Source: Laspinema olomoucense D3b (GTDB lineage Bacteria > Cyanobacteriota > Cyanobacteriia > Cyanobacteriales > Laspinemataceae). Taken from it: a stretch of 54,086 nt of DNA. This document shows positions 45,904 to 54,046 of this stretch, one piece after another. The translations under genes and the position numbers were made by a program. The stretch is taken from assembly GCF_025370785.1 (NCBI RefSeq), contig NZ_JAMXFA010000034.1:27712-81797 (forward strand), in the 5' to 3' direction. Within the stretch, counting starts at the first letter, position 1. Each line of letters opens with the position of its first letter. The notes below the pieces were generated by a model. It did no database searches and was not told the origin of the DNA. It saw only the letters and a list, made by a program, of their open reading frames with translations.

Positions 45904-46125
45904 ATGATGTTAAATCAGTCTATCCACCCAGACATGAGCAAACGGATCCAAGTCATCCTGTCAGATAGGGCATCAGCAGACCTAGAAGAATGGGCGCATT
46001 CTGAAGGTCGCTCTGTCTCCAATCTTTCTGCTTACCTGCTAGAGAGGGCAATAGAGGAAGCTAGGCAGCAGGGGCGGCTCAAAAACCACCCCAAAAATCC
46101 TCCGCAGTCATCATCAGAGCAGTAA
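45904..46125 (+). CDS. Ribbon-helix-helix (CopG-like) small regulator
   Basis: The product has 73 residues, or 63 from the second start at 45934 (MSKRIQVILSDRASADLEEW). The pattern of a short N-terminal strand (KRIQVIL), helix (ADLEEWAHSEG), turn and second helix (NLSAYLLERAIEEARQQG) is that of RHH DNA-binding domains. Such proteins repress their own promoter or act as antitoxins, but no toxin gene follows directly. The Pro/Ser/Gln-rich tail is unstructured. It stands 309 bp before the DruA-like gene on the same strand and may regulate it. Confidence 0.75.
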   Translation: MMLNQSIHPDMSKRIQVILSDRASADLEEWAHSEGRSVSNLSAYLLERAIEEARQQGRLKNHPKNPPQSSSEQ

Positions 46126-46238
46126 GTCGAGGCACATTTACTACAAATGTCCGACTATATTCTGAAATTAGATTGAGGGCAGATGTTCTTATTCAGCTAG
46201 TAAATTCTATTAACTATTCGTTTTTACAGAAGTTAATA

Positions 46239-46261
46239 TTTTGACTTAATTTTCGTCAAAA
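46239..46261. promoter_or_regulatory. Inverted repeat, operator candidate
   Basis: Perfect 7-bp arms TTTTGAC/GTCAAAA with a 9-nt spacer in the AT-rich gap between the RHH gene and the DruA-like gene. A second palindrome (GCTTTTAA/TTAAAAGC, 46294-46319) follows. Either could bind the RHH regulator or shape a leader. Confidence 0.35.
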
Positions 46262-46434
46262 TGTTAGAAGATAAATTAAGTCCATATTATCTTGCTTTTA
46301 ATATATTAAATTTAAAAGCAGGTGAATAATACCCACATTTCATCATAATTACGATTAAAAATCCCCGAATTTGCGATAGGTTAAGATGGGTAGACTTAAT
46401 CACATTACCATGAAGTTTTATAACGGATAAATGT

Positions 46435-47649
46435 ATGCATAGTTCTTTGGCTGAATCGGGAATTCAGCAGTCTGAATCGTTAGAAGAAGTACCTAATTTC
46501 TCTCCCCTAGTTCATGAAAAAAAGCTAGAAAATGAAGCCCAAGAAATGTTGGAGGCGATTAACCAAGAATTACGAAATTTAATGAGAATTGTCAACCCGG
46601 ATGAAAAATCTCATTACCGAAGCTATACCAATCATTCCCGTCTAATAGCATTAGAAAAACATCAAAAATGGTTGGCAAATAACTGGCCAAAATACAGCCA
46701 TGTGTTTGCCGAACCACAAGAAGTCGATCCTAGTGCGATTAAACCCCGCTTAGAATTGATAGAACAGCGATCACAGCGGGATATTTTTCGAGTAGCTCGT
46801 TTATACTGGAACCTGCCATACAGTCGGGGCTACGGTAGAAGATTAGAATATTTATTGTGGGATGATTCTAATAAAAAGCTAATAGGGCTTCTCGGTTTAC
46901 AATCAGCACCCATTGCTTTGTCAGCCAGGGATCGAACGTTTAACATTCCTCGTGACAAAGAACGGAAAATCGAAATTGTGAACCAGACGATGGATGCCTA
47001 CACATTAGGTGCTTTGCCACCCTACAGTGATTTACTGGCAGGAAAACTGGTTGTTTTAGCAGCAGCATCACAAGAAGTAAGAAAAGATTATGAACGTCGT
47101 TACGAAGGAAGAAAAACGGTGATGCGGGAGAGAGTGCTCCCTGCCGTTTTGATAGGGATAACTACCCTCAGTGCCTTTGGAAGAAGCTCTTTGTACAATA
47201 GGGTTAGCAAAGGAAGTAATGGTAAGCAAAACCAATGGGCGACTATTTCTCTTGGAGCCTGTGAAGGCTGGGGTACTCTACATTTTAGCGATGCTCTATA
47301 CGCTCAAATGAAAACTTTTCACAAGCAGCTTTTTCCTGACAAACCTCTACGAGGTTTTGGCACAGGTCCCAAAATAAGGCTCCAAGTCACTAAGCGAGTC
47401 CTAAAAAACCTTGGCTTACCAGAAGGCAAACTGACTCGGCATAATCTTAAACGTGAAGTTTTTATGATCCCTCACGTGGAAAATCTAGATGAGGTCTTGA
47501 GTGGAACTGGAGAAGTACCAATTTACAATGACGACCCTTTTGATGAATTGGCAACCTTTTGGAAAGAACGTTATTGTTTGCCTCGTTCTTCCCTGCGATG
47601 CTCTATAGAAGGAAAACATACTATTGCCCTAGCTATCGGGGTTTTATGA
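46435..47649 (+). CDS. DruA-like DUF4338 protein
   Basis: The 404-residue protein resembles DUF4338, the family of Druantia DruA: a charged helical N-terminus, then RLYWNLPYSRGYGRRLEYLL, LIGLLGLQSAPIALSARDRT, the VLAAASQEVRKDYERRYEGR strand-helix, and the TTLSAFGRSSLYNRV segment, followed by KLTRHNLKREVF near the C-terminus. Family assignment is from recalled pattern. DruA's biochemical activity is unclear. The DruE-type helicase found in full Druantia loci is absent, so it is either a solo DruA or works with the facing operon. AT-rich start region, no HIP1: foreign-looking. Confidence 0.7.
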   Translation: MHSSLAESGIQQSESLEEVPNFSPLVHEKKLENEAQEMLEAINQELRNLMRIVNPDEKSHYRSYTNHSRLIALEKHQKWLANNWPKYSHVFAEPQEVDPSAIKPRLELIEQRSQRDIFRVARLYWNLPYSRGYGRRLEYLLWDDSNKKLIGLLGLQSAPIALSARDRTFNIPRDKERKIEIVNQTMDAYTLGALPPYSDLLAGKLVVLAAASQEVRKDYERRYEGRKTVMRERVLPAVLIGITTLSAFGRSSLYNRVSKGSNGKQNQWATISLGACEGWGTLHFSDALYAQMKTFHKQLFPDKPLRGFGTGPKIRLQVTKRVLKNLGLPEGKLTRHNLKREVFMIPHVENLDEVLSGTGEVPIYNDDPFDELATFWKERYCLPRSSLRCSIEGKHTIALAIGVL

Positions 47650-47686
47650 AAAAAGTACCCTACATTACTGATGAATCTAGGGTACT
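47649..47686 (-). terminator. Terminator of the HerA operon
   Basis: On the minus strand a 9-bp stem AGTACCCTA/TAGGGTACT (15-nt loop) is followed by a six-T run that overlaps the DruA-like stop. Lies 48 bp past the HerA stop, between convergent units. Confidence 0.75.
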
Positions 47687-47734
47687 GGCTTCCCTTATGG
47701 GTGAGAAATAAAAAATTTTGATAGACCAAGTGGC

Positions 47735-49477
47735 CTATAGATAATTTTCAATTTGAACGGAAACGATCTTTTTAGGTGAGCCGTAAGCAATAACACCACC
47801 TCCAATAGGAGCAGAGGCTAAATCATTGCGATAGCCTGATAAGGCTGGACAAGCATCTGCGAGATGTCGAAAATCGTTAGCGTGTTCTAAGGGAAGGACG
47901 AGGAAACCATCAAATTGACCTAGAAGTTCTTTTTGAATTGCCTGTGGACGTTGGGTAATGGCAAGTAGGCCAATCTGATAACTGCGGCCAGTAAAGGCAA
48001 TCTTGGCAAAAATGGAGTCAGGGTCGGCTACTTTGTCCTGAGAAAGAAGGTACTGAGCTTCTTCTATCGCCGCCACAACTGGAATCATGCGATCGCGTTG
48101 CTCTTTACTCCCACTCGCCATTCCTTGATTGTGTCGGAAAATATGGTACAAGAGAACAACCGTGAGCATTTCACGCTCGTGATCTTCTAGTTGGTTTTTG
48201 TCTACTATAATCGTGCAGCCTTCCCGCAGGTATTGAAGGAGCTTACCCGTGCAGTCACCATAACTGGCATTCCTAGTCATAAATGGCATTTTCAAAAGTC
48301 GCTGCACTGCACGACGGATGTAAGATAAGCGATCGCGCAAACCTTTATCAATATCCTCTTCCTCGCTAATCTCCTCTCCTTTTTTAACCTTTTTTTTGCC
48401 AGCAGCACTATAAAACATTGGGCCATATTTCCGACCCCAGATTACGGTGTTGGGCATACCATACTCATCTACTGCCAACAGATCGCTAAAAAACTCTGAT
48501 GTTTTTTTTCCCGTATCTTCTATCAACCGCACTACATTCGTTTGAGCTTCAGTCAGGTTAGCCAAGTCACACAATACTGACAGAGAGAGAGTTTCTAGCG
48601 GTAATTGCAGTTGAACGATATCCCTGATTCGATGGGTATGCTCTCTATACTCATCCGGATTGCAACTCAGAATAACAAGCTTGTCTTTAGATACCGCCCC
48701 CAACTTAGAGATCAATCCCGGTACAGTTTCCCCGGCTTGATTATAAGTATCGAAGGGATACTCCATCTTAAAATCATCGACTAGAAACCCCACTTGCCGG
48801 TTCTCCTGTTTTGAAGACATGGCGCGTAGATGACCGTCAAGGAGTTGACGCATAGCGGTAGACTTGCCTTTCCCAGTTTGACCCACTATTAAAAACCTTT
48901 TACCGACTAACTCCACTGTAGAAAAACGCACAGGTACATTGGGTCGGTTTTCTCTGCCAACACGAAGCGAACCAATATTTACACCGATTTGCCACTCACT
49001 CGCCATCAACTTTTCCGTATGGCTACTGGCTTCAACTGCAGTGGTCGTGTACTTACTTGGACGATATCCTCGTTCTGTAATTTCTCGTTCTTGAATTTCC
49101 CCCAGCAGGGTACAAATCGCTAGATTTTTGCAAAGAGCGCGGAAAGTCGGATCGTCAACTTCTTTATCCGGTCGCCGTCGCAGCAAATCTAGCATTTGAG
49201 CGTGTTCTGTCTTATGAGGAAAAGCATAGTCTATATCTACTACCATTAATAAATAATGGCGATCCGTTCGATTGTCTTTTGCTTCCAGTAAATCACCAAC
49301 CCGGCAATCAAAATTTACGTCTAGTTCAACTTGATAACGCTTTTGATCGCCGTCCGATTGAGTGCCTACAACGAAATTAATTTCTTTTGGTTGTGGAACT
49401 TCTCGTGGTGGAAAGAACTCCCTCAATGTATTGCTCGACGCTCCCGAGTTGGTCATAATGTTTTTAGCTTCTGTCAT
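47735..49477 (-). CDS. HerA-like DNA translocase/helicase
   Basis: The 580-residue protein begins with a beta-barrel-like N-terminal domain (about 30-190) and a FtsK/HerA ATPase core: Walker A GQTGKGKST (about 199-206), DDFKMEY after it, a long helical insertion, Walker B VVAAIEEAQYLLS and the sensor/arginine region GLLAITQRPQAIQKELL. HerA forms hexamers that pump DNA and activates NurA-type nucleases. It is the last gene of the operon, 10 bp after the NurA-like gene, exactly the pairing known in archaea and in several bacterial defence systems. Start codon is the first ATG; a second ATG at residue 8 is possible. Confidence 0.87.
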   Translation of the reverse strand: MTEAKNIMTNSGASSNTLREFFPPREVPQPKEINFVVGTQSDGDQKRYQVELDVNFDCRVGDLLEAKDNRTDRHYLLMVVDIDYAFPHKTEHAQMLDLLRRRPDKEVDDPTFRALCKNLAICTLLGEIQEREITERGYRPSKYTTTAVEASSHTEKLMASEWQIGVNIGSLRVGRENRPNVPVRFSTVELVGKRFLIVGQTGKGKSTAMRQLLDGHLRAMSSKQENRQVGFLVDDFKMEYPFDTYNQAGETVPGLISKLGAVSKDKLVILSCNPDEYREHTHRIRDIVQLQLPLETLSLSVLCDLANLTEAQTNVVRLIEDTGKKTSEFFSDLLAVDEYGMPNTVIWGRKYGPMFYSAAGKKKVKKGEEISEEEDIDKGLRDRLSYIRRAVQRLLKMPFMTRNASYGDCTGKLLQYLREGCTIIVDKNQLEDHEREMLTVVLLYHIFRHNQGMASGSKEQRDRMIPVVAAIEEAQYLLSQDKVADPDSIFAKIAFTGRSYQIGLLAITQRPQAIQKELLGQFDGFLVLPLEHANDFRHLADACPALSGYRNDLASAPIGGGVIAYGSPKKIVSVQIENYL

Positions 49478-49487
49478 TTACTTATTT

Positions 49488-50777
49488 TTAGGTTATATTG
49501 TGCAGTTTATGAGACGTGGCATCAAGGGGATTTTCGACTAATTCGCTCAAGATTATATTAGAAGTAGCAAATGCTTCTAGATATTTCTGACGAAGCAGAC
49601 TTGCTTTTTCAGACGTGAGGACTACCTCGTGGTGCGCTAGTCCCAGCAAGTTGGGATAGCCAAAGCGTGCTACTTCTTGCTCGCACAGCCAAAGAAGTTC
49701 CCTGAGAGTCGGTTCGACTAGGTTTTCAATGTCGTGATTGTCAATGAGTAAGTCTGTTACATATAAATGAGGAATATTTTTTTTTTCGGTCAAATGAACT
49801 TCTCCATTCAATATGTTCTGCTGCCAATCCAGTAGGGTTTTTGGTTCCCTGACAAGCGCTTTGTAGTGATGAAGATCGTAAACGTTGAATTCGAGTACAA
49901 CAAAAGTCATATAATTTTTCGGATCGGGACAGAAGGCAGTCCACAACGCCCCAATCCCTGCTAGATCTCTGTGATCTTTACCTCCAAGCATGAGGGTTTT
50001 ACGATTGGTATAGACATCATTAGCGTAACTCTCGTTAATGGTTGCTTCTGGGACAATGAAGTAAAAGGCTCTATCCGTCTTTTTGGCTACTTCCCTCACC
50101 AGTGGGCATAACATACTATAGACCTCACCTGACTTGACAACTGCCACGCAGCGGACATCATTTCGGACAGCAGTTCGTCCCAACTCATCAACCCAGGAAG
50201 CTGCTTGCTCCATTTGGCAGTTAAACCGTCCATCCTTGAGTACCAAACTCCCTGGAGCTAGTTGGTGAGTAACTGCTGCCCTTAATGAGAGCCACTCCCC
50301 TGTTGCCCGTTCTACGGCTGCGATGGGTCGCACCCCCTTCTTATTGTTGAATTTTGGGTTTAATAAAGGAGGTTCAGTTGGTCTAGCAGAAGAGAGGGTT
50401 TGCCTAATTGCATAAAAATCATTTCGGAAGCAACGATTTTCTTCTGGATTGAGTAAATCCATTGTTAGATGGTAATAAAACAAATCCTCTCTTACCAAGA
50501 AATTACTGGCAGGCCCATCACGATAAATTCCTGCTTCCGGATCCCTTGGATCCAATTCAACATAGAGAACCCCCCAAGCCGCAATTCCTTGTTCCCGGCT
50601 ATAAGGAACATAAAATATCTGCTGATCTGTGCCATCAAGTGCAGCAATGTAGGAAGTAGTTGGGTAGATGCAAGGCTCTACAGTACGGTATTCAGGCATA
50701 ACAGAAGGGAGTGGTCTTGCCATGCCAGCCTCAACATTTTCGCGGATTGCGTTCAAATGGCGATCATAAATGTCCAT
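49488..50777 (-). CDS. NurA-like nuclease
   Basis: The 429-residue protein shows the spaced acidic motifs of NurA: YIAALDGTDQQ (Asp48), LVLKDGRF (Asp182), a Lys in VAVVKSGEVYS (Lys215), and a C-terminal GYPNLLGLAHHEVVLTSEKA block typical of the family. An RNase H-like fold with 5'-3' or flap nuclease activity is expected, activated by HerA. It is longer than archaeal NurA (about 330-380), with an extra segment at about 65-145. The ATG overlaps the stop of the STAS gene (TAATG). Sequence match is by motif only; a search is needed for exact family. Confidence 0.75.
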   Translation of the reverse strand: MDIYDRHLNAIRENVEAGMARPLPSVMPEYRTVEPCIYPTTSYIAALDGTDQQIFYVPYSREQGIAAWGVLYVELDPRDPEAGIYRDGPASNFLVREDLFYYHLTMDLLNPEENRCFRNDFYAIRQTLSSARPTEPPLLNPKFNNKKGVRPIAAVERATGEWLSLRAAVTHQLAPGSLVLKDGRFNCQMEQAASWVDELGRTAVRNDVRCVAVVKSGEVYSMLCPLVREVAKKTDRAFYFIVPEATINESYANDVYTNRKTLMLGGKDHRDLAGIGALWTAFCPDPKNYMTFVVLEFNVYDLHHYKALVREPKTLLDWQQNILNGEVHLTEKKNIPHLYVTDLLIDNHDIENLVEPTLRELLWLCEQEVARFGYPNLLGLAHHEVVLTSEKASLLRQKYLEAFATSNIILSELVENPLDATSHKLHNIT

Positions 50778-51457
50778 TACGGTTTCCTCTTATAAGTTTC
50801 GAGTGGTGTTTTGCGTGTGATAGCGGGAGCCGTTTGGTAAATGTATGTCCAGCCTCGTTCTGCATCCTCACGCTCTAATGCCGTGACTTTTTCTCGACCA
50901 ACCAGACCAGAACTAAATAACTTTTGGAGGTAAACACTCAAATTACCTACAGCTTTTTTAGAAGTCACACCTTCTTGAATTGCTGCGATTTGACTAGCAC
51001 TAGCAGGGCCTTTTTCTTCTAAAAAACTCAATAACTCCTGAAACTTATTTGGAACCTGACCGATTAAGTGGGCTTCTCCTTTCTCATCGATAGTCCATAT
51101 TGCTTTGGGGGGGGTAAAGCGGCGAGCTTCGCTTTCAAGGCTGTCTCTTGCCATTTCGCGTACATGGCTGAACAGAACTGGTATTTTGTACTCTGCGGCT
51201 AAATCGGGGGCAGACTCAACCAAAATTTTAGCTGCTGAAGGGGTAAGTACATCTATCCCTTCCAAATTAATGATATAAAGGATATCATCTTGGGTGGGCT
51301 GCCAATATTCTTTGAGTAAACCGATCATTTCCGGGGTTCGGAAATGTTTACCACCTAATTCCATAAGCATGATAATATTTCGTCCCGAACCATGTATTAC
51401 GCCATCAGGATGACGATTTTTAACTTCTCTCAATAAATCCAACTGGTTAACAGACAT
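50777..51457 (-). CDS. STAS-like / winged-helix protein
   Basis: Start placed at MSVNQLDLLREVK (51457), inside the end of the GHKL gene (11-bp overlap); the longer frame adds 35 residues. The 226-residue protein has a STAS-like region at about 20-115 (ILYIINLEGIDVLTPSAAKI, then AEYKIPVLFSHV), the shape of anti-anti-sigma factors but with Ser/Thr at the phosphoacceptor loop not certain (LTPSAA). A C-terminal winged-helix region at about 135-205 (ASQIAAIQEGVTSKKAVGNL) follows. A partner for the GHKL protein is the likely role. The DNA-binding half could sense or bind DNA at the operon promoter. Confidence 0.7.
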   Translation of the reverse strand: MSVNQLDLLREVKNRHPDGVIHGSGRNIIMLMELGGKHFRTPEMIGLLKEYWQPTQDDILYIINLEGIDVLTPSAAKILVESAPDLAAEYKIPVLFSHVREMARDSLESEARRFTPPKAIWTIDEKGEAHLIGQVPNKFQELLSFLEEKGPASASQIAAIQEGVTSKKAVGNLSVYLQKLFSSGLVGREKVTALEREDAERGWTYIYQTAPAITRKTPLETYKRKP

Positions 51458-52655
51458 TATTACTACTCCGATTTCTCGTTTCTTTGCAAAACAATTGCAG
51501 GTTAAATAGGATGCTTCTAGGCAAAAAAGCATCACTTCTGGGTTTGGGTCCAATAATTTCAAAACTTCTGGAGGAGTGAAATATCAAATGGTGAGTTTTC
51601 CAGTTTATAATGAGTAACCCCTTATATCGAGGCAGTAAGTCTTCATAGATATAAGGCATTCCACCTCCGTTACTACTGAGAAGGCTGTTTGCCAGACTAT
51701 CTGCGGTATCTTCTGGCGGCCACCAGTCAAGGTGATCGATGGGGTTTGACCAGATAATTTCTATTTGTCCACTGGGCCAAATAGATAGACCGAATATTCC
51801 CTTTTCCCCGTGACCTACTAGGTTTTTAACAACCTCACTAATCAGTGTTAGTAGTTGATAGTAAGTAGGATTTCCAATTCTATCTACGATATAAGCTAAC
51901 CAGCGTTCCATATTTTTAATTATATCATTGCGATTCTTGTCGTTGACCCTTAGCAAAGGTGTAATGATTCGGGATTGGAATTCTGTCACATCTGATGTCC
52001 ATACATTCCGCCAAGGCTTTTTTGTTAATCCGTCCATTCCCAAGACATCCCAAAGTTTGCCTACAGGAGTATTCAGATTTGGGCGGATAAAATGAAAGTC
52101 TTTTATAGGCTTTATACCAGTTTCCTGGAACATATTCTGCGACCACTTGCCTAATGTTCCGTAGCAGCGTAATAGATTAATGAATACGGCTAAATTAACT
52201 AGCCCCCCCTTGCCCAGGAGATATTGTTCTTTAGTGGAAAAAAACTCACCTGAGTTGGGCTGACAAGCATACTCCTGAGCCAGTTCAAGATGTCTACAAT
52301 CAAAAACAATTTCTGAGGGGACTTGATTGCTTTTCCATCCCTGCTTGGCCTCCCGGATCCCCTGGCAAGGGTCAAATGTAGTAGGAACATAGACAGGAAT
52401 CTGCGGAAGCAGACTTAGAACGGGGGAATTGCCTCCATGTACTCTAATATCTCTGTTCTGGGGTCTTTCGGAGGTGGCTTTGTTAGTCTCAAGACGATCA
52501 ACTTTGTATTTATTGACCGCTTCTTTTGCTGTTGATCGCCTACTCTGGTATGGAGTCGCTTCTGCTGGCAGACTAGGGGCTTCTGGGAAGAAGCCCGGTA
52601 AGTCCTCCAGTGATAGTTGTCCTGGGGCAGATTTAATTTTCCGTTTCCTGCTCAT
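51447..52655 (-). CDS. GHKL ATPase
   Basis: Start at MSRKRKIKSAPGQLSLEDL (52655), preceded by GAGAAGG; an earlier ATG gives 14 extra residues. The 402-residue protein has a Pro-rich N-terminus, a middle helical domain and a C-terminal ATPase domain with N-box ISEVVKNLVGHGEKG (Glu274, Asn278) and a GGGM box (330-333) before a KGLLIINW strand, as in anti-sigma-factor kinases, MutL and MORC-type ATPases. No HisKA domain, so not a sensor kinase. It is the second gene of the operon, overlapping the STAS gene. Ligand-driven dimer switch is inference. Confidence 0.75.
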   Translation of the reverse strand: MSRKRKIKSAPGQLSLEDLPGFFPEAPSLPAEATPYQSRRSTAKEAVNKYKVDRLETNKATSERPQNRDIRVHGGNSPVLSLLPQIPVYVPTTFDPCQGIREAKQGWKSNQVPSEIVFDCRHLELAQEYACQPNSGEFFSTKEQYLLGKGGLVNLAVFINLLRCYGTLGKWSQNMFQETGIKPIKDFHFIRPNLNTPVGKLWDVLGMDGLTKKPWRNVWTSDVTEFQSRIITPLLRVNDKNRNDIIKNMERWLAYIVDRIGNPTYYQLLTLISEVVKNLVGHGEKGIFGLSIWPSGQIEIIWSNPIDHLDWWPPEDTADSLANSLLSSNGGGMPYIYEDLLPRYKGLLIINWKTHHLIFHSSRSFEIIGPKPRSDAFLPRSILFNLQLFCKETRNRSSNNVC

Positions 52656-52716
52656 GGTTAACCTTCTCACGGTGAGTCTAGTGGAGATAGACCACAATAA
52701 ATAAAAGCATTATAAA

Positions 52717-52923
52717 TTATTCCCAATTCTTTTTCCAAAAGGAGTCGCATAGTGCTTCCCCGTCAGGAGAGTAGGGATCTACACGGCATTCTAGTTCCGT
52801 GATGATTTCAGCCTGCCTGCGGACAAGGGTTCTTAAGTAATCATTCTCAGTTTCAAGTTCTACTAGCCTACTGTCGTTCCCAATCAAGGGGCGGTGTTGG
52901 CTGATCTCTGTGTGTTTCGGCAT
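52717..52923 (-). CDS. Small coiled-coil protein, first gene of the HerA operon
   Basis: The 68-residue protein has a very good GGAGG ribosome-binding site 7 nt before its ATG. Residues 15-45 form one amphipathic helix (LVELETENDYLRTLVRRQAE) and the C-terminus is Asp/Trp-rich. No family recognised. It lies 61 bp before the GHKL start and may be an adaptor or inhibitor within the system. Confidence 0.7.
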   Translation of the reverse strand: MPKHTEISQHRPLIGNDSRLVELETENDYLRTLVRRQAEIITELECRVDPYSPDGEALCDSFWKKNWE

Positions 52924-53275
52924 CTGTAACCTCCGACTGTGTATTGCGTTATTGGGATTTTCAGCAAAACAAAAGGCTTACTTAATAAATATATTCCTTT
53001 TTTTTGGATCTGGCAACACCTGAGGCTAGATTTTTAGAATCGGAGATTTGAATACCCAAACCCCTGTGTTGCCTTGGGCGTTTCTAGGGTTTGATGCTGT
53101 GGTCCCTATCGATTTCAAGAGGAGAGTCGCAACGATAACAACAGGGGGGCCTTCTCGACGATGAGATGAAAACACAACGGCTGTTTTCCCGGTGGAGATA
53201 TGTTTGTAGATTTCTGTCATAACGCCAGGACACAATAGCTAAAAGTCATGAGGACGCAAGGAGTGTTTGTTGCAA
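52924..53275. other. Right edge of the island, promoter region
   Basis: No convincing gene; a 69-codon minus-strand frame (53026-53235) has no ribosome-binding site or recognisable sequence. The operon promoter should lie in AT-rich sequence at about 52930-53020. HIP1 sites reappear only from 53560. Confidence 0.45.
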
Positions 53276-53704
53276 TCAGCGATCGGTTTTCAAAGCGGGG
53301 ACAACATCCCATCTGGGTAAGCGCTGAATGATCGAGACTGCAAGCTCTTTATTGAAGTGGAGTATGTCTAGTTCCGTCAGTAGCAGATGTAAGGGATCTC
53401 GGCCCCCATTGTCTGATCTGCTGTTCCTTGTTGGTTCCTTCATTATATAGAAGACTCGACTAGCGACTGGCGACCCTGCCCTTAGCCCTGGATCCTCTAT
53501 AATGCATTCCGCCCGGGCTGAGGGAGCTTCCTCTATCTCTATATAGATAGCGCTGGTGGTGCGATCGCCTCGACCAATATCCTCTAATAACCATCCCTGG
53601 AATAAAGGGTCCAACACAATCCAAGGGGGCAACGCAGCTTGAGAATTGACTGCGATCGCCCCCTTGGACTTTCCCGTCTCAGGAAATACCAAATTTTTTG
53701 TCAC
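53276..53704 (-). pseudogene. nadC: Truncated nadC (nicotinate-nucleotide pyrophosphorylase)
   Basis: A GTG at 53704 with AGGAG in front begins a frame whose first about 100 residues read as NadC: LPPWIVLDPLFQGWLLEDIG, RGDRTTSA and IIEDPGLRAGSPVASRVF. After SRVFYIM the similarity stops: the expected catalytic barrel is missing and the frame runs on with unrelated sequence for about 45 residues to a stop. A full NadC has about 280-290 residues, so this copy cannot be functional. NAD synthesis must rely on another nadC. Divergent from the rRNA promoter, and at the edge of the island, so insertion or rearrangement probably removed the 3' part. Confidence 0.75.
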
Positions 53705-53774
53705 TTGAAACTCCTTTCCTGTATGGCTTCCAGACTTTTTCCAAAAAAAAGTCAAAAATTTTCCTCAAAAACGC

Positions 53775-53803
53775 TTGACAAACCCTAGTGGGTTAGTTAA
53801 AGT
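53775..53803 (+). promoter_or_regulatory. rRNA operon promoter
   Basis: TTGACA (53775-53780), 17-nt spacer, TAAAGT (53798-53803). The 5' part CTTGACAAACCCT is shared with the tRNA-Gly promoter at 15409. Predicted start about 53810, giving a leader of about 235 nt. Confidence 0.75.
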
Positions 53804-54046
53804 AGTAAAGCGCGGTGAGGAAAGGCAACGAACCAAATCGCGCCTGAACCAAGACAATTAAAGAGTTTGAAAGCCAATAGAAACCTGGTCTCGTCAAGAA
53901 ATCAGAAGTCTGTTAAGGGTTATACCTAGAGACTATAAACTAAAAGTCAAAAAAACGCAAGTTTTTAGACAAAAAGCCAATCACTCAAAGTGAAAAGCCT
54001 AAAGCTCAAGGAAATCATTCAGTGAAATGACCCTAACTTTAGAATT

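Noticed and set aside
53026-53235. 69-codon minus-strand frame
   Set aside because: No ribosome-binding site and no coding-like pattern; lies in the promoter region of the island operon.
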